The translations under genes were made by a program, and so were the position numbers. This document shows, piece by piece, positions 59,801 through 64,000 of a DNA stretch of 64,000 bases. The DNA is from Trachythela sp. YZ-2020 (taxonomy: Eukaryota > Cnidaria > Anthozoa > Malacalcyonacea > Clavulariidae). Where the stretch lies: contig JADLSH010000145.1 in NCBI GenBank assembly GCA_016169945.1, forward strand, positions 992,001 to 1,056,000, read 5' to 3'. The notes beneath the pieces are model-generated. The model saw only the letters and a list, made by a program, of their open reading frames with translations. It searched no databases and was not told where the DNA came from. Position 1 is the stretch's first letter. Every line of letters starts with the position of its first letter.

Positions 59801-62800
59801 CAATCTTGACTACAAATATAGATTGGTCTAAGACTCTCGACATGTGGCTCACAAAATGGGAACAAATGATGACACATCAGGGGCAACACAAATGGTTCGC
59901 ATTTTGCTGAGATAGAAAAGGTTGCAATGTCTTCCATGGCAATTTTTAACTTTCTTTCAATGCTAGTTTGACGGTTGCCATCTTCAATGAAGATATTTTT
60001 GTTATGAAGATATTTTCTACAAATTGTTCCTCTGTAAGGTTGACAAGTTCCAATCATTGGTGTTTGTGTTGCATCAGGGCTAGAAAATTGGACAATAAAT
60101 GTTAGAAAATTACATTAAAGTATTAATGCTGCCAACTTATTCTAGAGATGGACGATGTCGATGATCCGTCTGGAGAATTGGGCAAAAGAAATGATAGTTC
60201 ATCTGCTAATTCATCTGTGTAAAAATGCGGCAAACAAACGGATAATTTGTTCTCAGTAATCTCAGACGAACTTGTATGTGTCATAACGGATGATCTGTCA
60301 ATATGAAAATTTACCAAAATTCCTGCGGGCAGCAGCATCATAGCAAAGAAAAGCAGTGTTGAAAAGAAAACAAACGAATTTTACTTACATGATTGTATCA
60401 AGTGAGCCTGAAAAGAAAAATAATAATGTAAGACTATAATGTTGAGTTAAGTTGTGGATTTATGGGCCGGTGGAGTGCGTGCAACTATTATATTAAACAA
60501 CACAAATTGTTTGTTAGATTTCAAAAGACACTATCCTCGTTTTTTCCACGAATTTGTTAATCCGAGTGAACTCCTGTGTGGTTATCTTGTTTCTTAAGTA
60601 TCTATATTTAATGTAGCATTTGTATTCATACTCAATGATCAGCCAATGAGCTAAGTCAGCTAACCCAAGTTTACAACCGTTTCACAAACCTAGCATGAAT
60701 TGGGTAGCGACCACTGTAACGTGCGTAATTACCACGGGTATACGCGTTAGTTGATTAGGTCCTCTCTCCTCCACAGAGCCAATTAAGATCAGTTTAATGC
60801 TCTATTGCGCAACCAATGTGCTAAAATAGAGATTAACCATTCGTCCGAAAGCCCATAAAAAGAGCCCTCTGCGAAGGAGAGAGGATTAGGTAGTCATCAT
60901 TTCATATCAAGAACATAAACAACAGCATAATGAATGTGTAATTTTTACCTTGATATTTCCTAGAATTCTTACCTGTAGGCACTCCCATGGATGAACATTT
61001 TCCACTTTTACTGCTCAGTGGTGTCACGGACGAACAATCAAAGGAAATAAATTTGTTCACTTTTGACTGATATTCTTTTTTACAAAACTTATTCTTGAGC
61101 ACTAAACATTCATCCTGGCAGATTGGTTTTCCTTTCGGAGTGGAAGATGATTCATCACAATCAGGCAGACGTAGTTGACAGAGTAGTGGTTGAACATAAG
61201 ATTGACATTGACTTGAAACGTAATCTCGTTTTTGCAATGTTTCTTTAATTACTTTTTCAATATTTGATATTTCCATTCCATTCTTGACAAAGACGTTCTT
61301 GCCCTGTTTCTGTTTACATACGTCACCATTGTATACTTTGCATTGACCGCTGAAAATAAAGGAAACGTTAGTACCAAAATCGCTCCAAACTTGCAACCAA
61401 AGCTGATTTCAACGCATGTTAATTAAAGAGGTGCGCGTGAACATTTTCAATGAACATTCATTGAATTCACTTTTTGTGGCTACAATTTTGTTGCTCGTAT
61501 TACGCTATTTCAAACGTTTAAACGTTTAATGTTATTTCAAAAATACTGCGCTTTCTAGAGGAGTTTTGAATGAAGGCAAAATAAAGTAGAATGTGAAGCA
61601 CGACATTACCTTTCTGGATTGGTAGTTGGGACTAAATTAAAAAAAGATAAAACATCGGTTTTAATTCGCTACAGATAGTTGCCCCAAATAAGGCAACAAG
61701 TGATAGAGTTCATCTACTGTTATGTTGCTTTATTTGCAGCTTAATAGCTGTTATGCCTTAGCAAAATTTCCCAAACGCCAAACGGACCTGTAACTTCAGA
61801 TTGCTAGCCTGACGCAGTGACGCTCTACCACTTGGGACAATGGAATTTGTTCTGAGTTTTAATCGCTTGTACACAAGAAAATGTCCATTTATTGTTAAAC
61901 TATTTGAATTTCTTGCTGTTATTTTTAGCGTCTGAAGGTCAATGTATACTTTTTCCCATGAGATAACTATAGCAACAATTAAAACAAAATGAAGAAATTA
62001 GTACCTGACCGTTTGATCGAAACACAGTTATCTTCGCTGGGTAACAGCTTGCAATCTGGAAACAGATCATCTTCACTGCTCTCAGAAGACGCCTTCCTTG
62101 TCTCATCATACTCTGCTTTACAATGTTGACTTTGAATAAGATTACATTCACTTTTACATATTGACTTTGGTTCAGGCTTAGAGTTCACAACACTACACGT
62201 GGGGAAGTGGTAATGACACCATAATGGGAGTGCTGCTGGACGACACGATTTGGTTAAGTTTGCGCTCATGTATTTGTATCCAAATTTTAACTTCGTTTCA
62301 ATAAATGCTTGACTCTTTTGAAGACCATCTTCCACAAATATACGAACATTGTCTTGGATATATAGCGCACATATCTTGCCCTTGTACATTTCACATCTGC
62401 CAATTTTCGTTTTTGAAGCAACACTGAAATAAAAGCAACAAACAATCGTTATTGTGAAATGTGGTGCTTTGTTTCGCTAAAATGAATAGGGAGATTAGTG
62501 GCGGCACTGTCAATGCATGGGGTCCGTGAAAAAACATGATTTGGACAAAATTTCATTCCAGTTATATAAGGACTACCAATTTGCTCTATTACAGTCACTT
62601 ACTTTGATAAGGTTGTTGGTTTTTTACCACGGTTTGCTAGAAGTAAAACATATTCAAGTTAACTTCCCGCATTATTTACCATTGCTTCCTAATTATATCT
62701 CAGTCGTAATCAAACCACTGTCGAGGTTTGGTGGGTTCAGAGGGGAACTTGAATTCTGAAAAAAGTCAAACTTTTCATGTGCCGAATCGAGCTAAAGTTT

Positions 62801-63644
62801 CTGGCTCATCAACACTAAGATTCGGTACACTGAAAAGTTTGACTTTGAGGCCTATTAAGCCGTATGCGGCCATATGTACTATCTTACCCCGCAAAATCCT
62901 GACATATCCTGTTGTAGCAATATATTGATCTCTACCATTATGACCGACACAGGTGTATGAACCTGTCTCTTTTGAAGTCACTCTCTTTATTCGTAGTCTC
63001 GAGCCATTCCGACTCTGCCATTCACTACAGAAATAATCAAAATAGTTGAAAAATGCCGATGATACACCTTCATGATGCTTTTCGAGTAAATTTTAAATCT
63101 GATGACAGAAATATATGAATGCCAGATATGGAAAAGCAGGTCAAAGTTGGTAAGTAAACCAAGTTGTGAAGACTTCATTTCGACTCTGGTGCTGGTTTTT
63201 AAAACAGAAAAAGTACAGACAATGTGTAAAAATTTATTAATAGGCATGCATTTTCTTAAAAATTTCTTGTGCATTTTATGTCCCAAGACAACGCCAAATT
63301 CTGAGTAGTTCTCCTGATACAACAAAATCGCAATGACCACCCATATACCAACTGTAGGAACGCTTGTTTATAGGTTTGGACGTATTAATTGTCTCTGTGT
63401 GACCTATAAATTATTAGTGAAAGCTAGGTGCATGATATAGGACTTGATATACAGTGTATGCCAGTATAAACCATTTCATTATGTTCCTGTGTTTATATTT
63501 ACCTTATAACAACATTTCTTGTTTTTTTCAGTCGTTTTCCATTCCGACGCCACGTGATATTTGTTGGATGAACGCCTCGAAATGCGCATTTCAAGGTCAC
63601 TTGGTTGTCAGGCAGCACTGTGTGGTTGCCCAATTTTCTCGTAA
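53810..63644 (-). CDS. ROR: ROR-family receptor tyrosine (pseudo)kinase with three Frizzled CRDs and two kringles; 5' end outside window
   Basis: Single-pass surface receptor; ROR proteins bind Wnt through their Frizzled-type CRD. Minus-strand exons: 63644-63503 and 63024-62888 (Ig; GSRLRI..ETGSYTC), 62636-62603, 62423-62005 (CRD1), 61631-61610, 61349-60973 (CRD2), 60407-60389, 60079-59646 (CRD3; CQPYRGTIC), 58936-58718 (kringle 1), 58073-57846 (kringle 2), 55924-55752 (transmembrane, then WKRHKQ) and 54685-53810 (kinase). All phases agree; about 1,025 codons are visible. Each CRD has ten cysteines. Kringle 1 has six; kringle 2 lacks the first and last. The kinase keeps GNGMFG, MAPE and SDVWAFG but has HGE for HRD (54274-54266), DFT for DFG (54214-54206) and Gln for the alpha-C Glu. 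There is no Ser/Thr/Pro-rich tail. Signal peptide exons are missing. MuSK is the nearest alternative, but QIAAGMAYLSSH and QPYFGF favour ROR. Confidence 0.93.
54915..54998 (-). repeat. tRNA-like SINE head fragment
   Basis: The minus strand reads tctgtagctcagttggttag followed by agcgctgcacc, a good tRNA 5' half with an A box. The 3' half is degenerate (gttcgacaacc instead of a proper B box) and does not fold into a full cloverleaf. It lies in the intron between the kinase and transmembrane exons. Confidence 0.6.
55063..55313. mobile_element. Long foldback with a B-box-like loop
   Basis: Arms of about 103 bp (atttttctcggcatctcgtt to agccaggag, and ctcctgggtag to gagaaaaat) are nearly perfect complements, with one visible mismatch. 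The 45-bp loop includes ggttcaattcc, an RNA polymerase III B-box-like motif, and tttttcgcaactg. It is in the last intron of the ROR-like gene. It may be two SINE tails in inverted orientation. Confidence 0.85.
56240..57672. repeat. 14-bp minisatellite (about 100 units) in an intron of the ROR-like gene
   Basis: The unit is ctgcagtatcatca, with variants caccact, cgtcact, catacat, cctcact and cacctcagt. Most units contain a PstI-type ctgcag site. The right third shows a longer repeat order, since blocks with cacctcagt then cctcact recur near 57200, 57315 and 57500. It lies between the kringle 2 and transmembrane exons. The 319-codon frame through it (QYHHCSIITAVSSL, repeating every 14 residues) is a by-product of the period. 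Confidence 0.97.
58206..58296. repeat. C-rich short tandem repeat
   Basis: About four imperfect units of cacgtcttgtca plus a run of seven to fifteen C bases, in the intron between the kringle exons. Runs of this kind are also prone to sequencing error. Confidence 0.85.
60756..60886. mobile_element. Short MITE with tcctctctcct ends
   Basis: The left end tcctctctcctccacagagcc and the right end gagccctctgcgaaggagag and agga are imperfect complements, flanked by ttagg on both sides. It lies in the intron between the linker exon 60407-60389 and the CRD2 exon. Confidence 0.65.
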
Positions 63645-64000
63645 CTGAAGGAAATCGTTAGAGAAAATCAGTAAGATGCACGTGCCACTGATCTGAAAAC
63701 AAGGACTGGGTAGTGAATCTGCTATGCATAAATGAAGGCAATGGCGGCCATGTTGGTGTGACCACCAGAAATCTATTGTTGGGTTACTGATATCCCAGAA
63801 GGCATCCTTGGTGTTTCTGGTTATTGTCTGGATAGAAATTGGTTACTAGTGACCTCTTTTTCCTCTTAAATTTGTTATTGAATAACTAATGAGGTCACAC
63901 CAATTCTGAAACCGGGCTTATTGAGACGGGGACTTACTGATTAGGAACATATTAGCATGACTGATCACAATAAAATTCCAGACAAACTAATAAAATCAAT
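63645..64000. other. 5' flank of the first visible ROR exon
   Basis: This is presumably intron. The first visible Ig exon starts in phase 1, so at least one upstream exon with the start codon and signal peptide must exist beyond the window. I see no exon with a signal-peptide-like frame in these 356 bases. Confidence 0.6.

Overview
The window looks like intron-rich, AT-rich metazoan nuclear DNA. Four ancestral animal genes are split by GT-AG introns, and the introns and intergenic DNA are packed with short inverted-repeat transposons (hAT-, PIF/Harbinger-, Tc1/mariner- and Mutator-like), non-LTR retrotransposon pieces, tRNA-like SINE fragments and large tandem arrays. I infer an early-branching animal, most likely a cnidarian, from this gene and transposon mix. 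The species cannot be fixed from the sequence alone.

Layout. (1) From 1 to about 18.45 kb lie two near-identical tandem copies of an 8.85 to 9.6 kb unit. Each holds a decayed cysteine-peptidase-like ORF interrupted by a 33-bp coding-type VNTR, and two diverged copies of a TATA-box plus short-ORF module. (2) From 19.98 to 32.64 kb (minus strand) is a complete nine-exon POLR2E gene (RNA polymerase subunit RPB5, 210 aa) whose introns carry nested transposons. (3) From 32.89 to 37.64 kb (plus strand) is a complete four-exon ISCA1 gene (131 aa). It sits head-to-head with POLR2E across 242 bp, which suggests a shared bidirectional promoter. (4) From 38.49 to 43.02 kb (plus strand) is a complete three-exon WDR83OS/Asterix gene (111 aa). 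(5) From 43.8 to 52.28 kb is a satellite array of about 59 bp units, split by a dead LINE with reverse transcriptase. (6) From 53.61 to 53.72 kb is a possible terminal exon of an unrecognised plus-strand gene. (7) From 53.81 to 63.64 kb (minus strand) is a ROR-family receptor tyrosine kinase gene with its 5' end outside the window. It contains one Ig domain, THREE tandem Frizzled-type cysteine-rich domains, two kringles, one transmembrane helix and a kinase domain with altered catalytic motifs. All splice phases can be followed exon by exon. One intron contains a 1.4-kb minisatellite of 14-bp units.

The receptor is the most promising item. The three CRDs are each preceded by a tiny linker exon of 34, 22 or 19 nt with the same phase pattern, which points to repeated duplication of a two-exon cassette. 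The second kringle has lost both partners of the disulfide that closes the fold (C1 and C6), and the kinase has changes at the alpha-C Glu, the HRD Asp and the DFG Gly. Together these suggest a multi-ligand Wnt-type receptor that signals as a pseudokinase. The three housekeeping genes (transcription, iron-sulfur cluster assembly, ER membrane-protein chaperoning) are not functionally linked to it.
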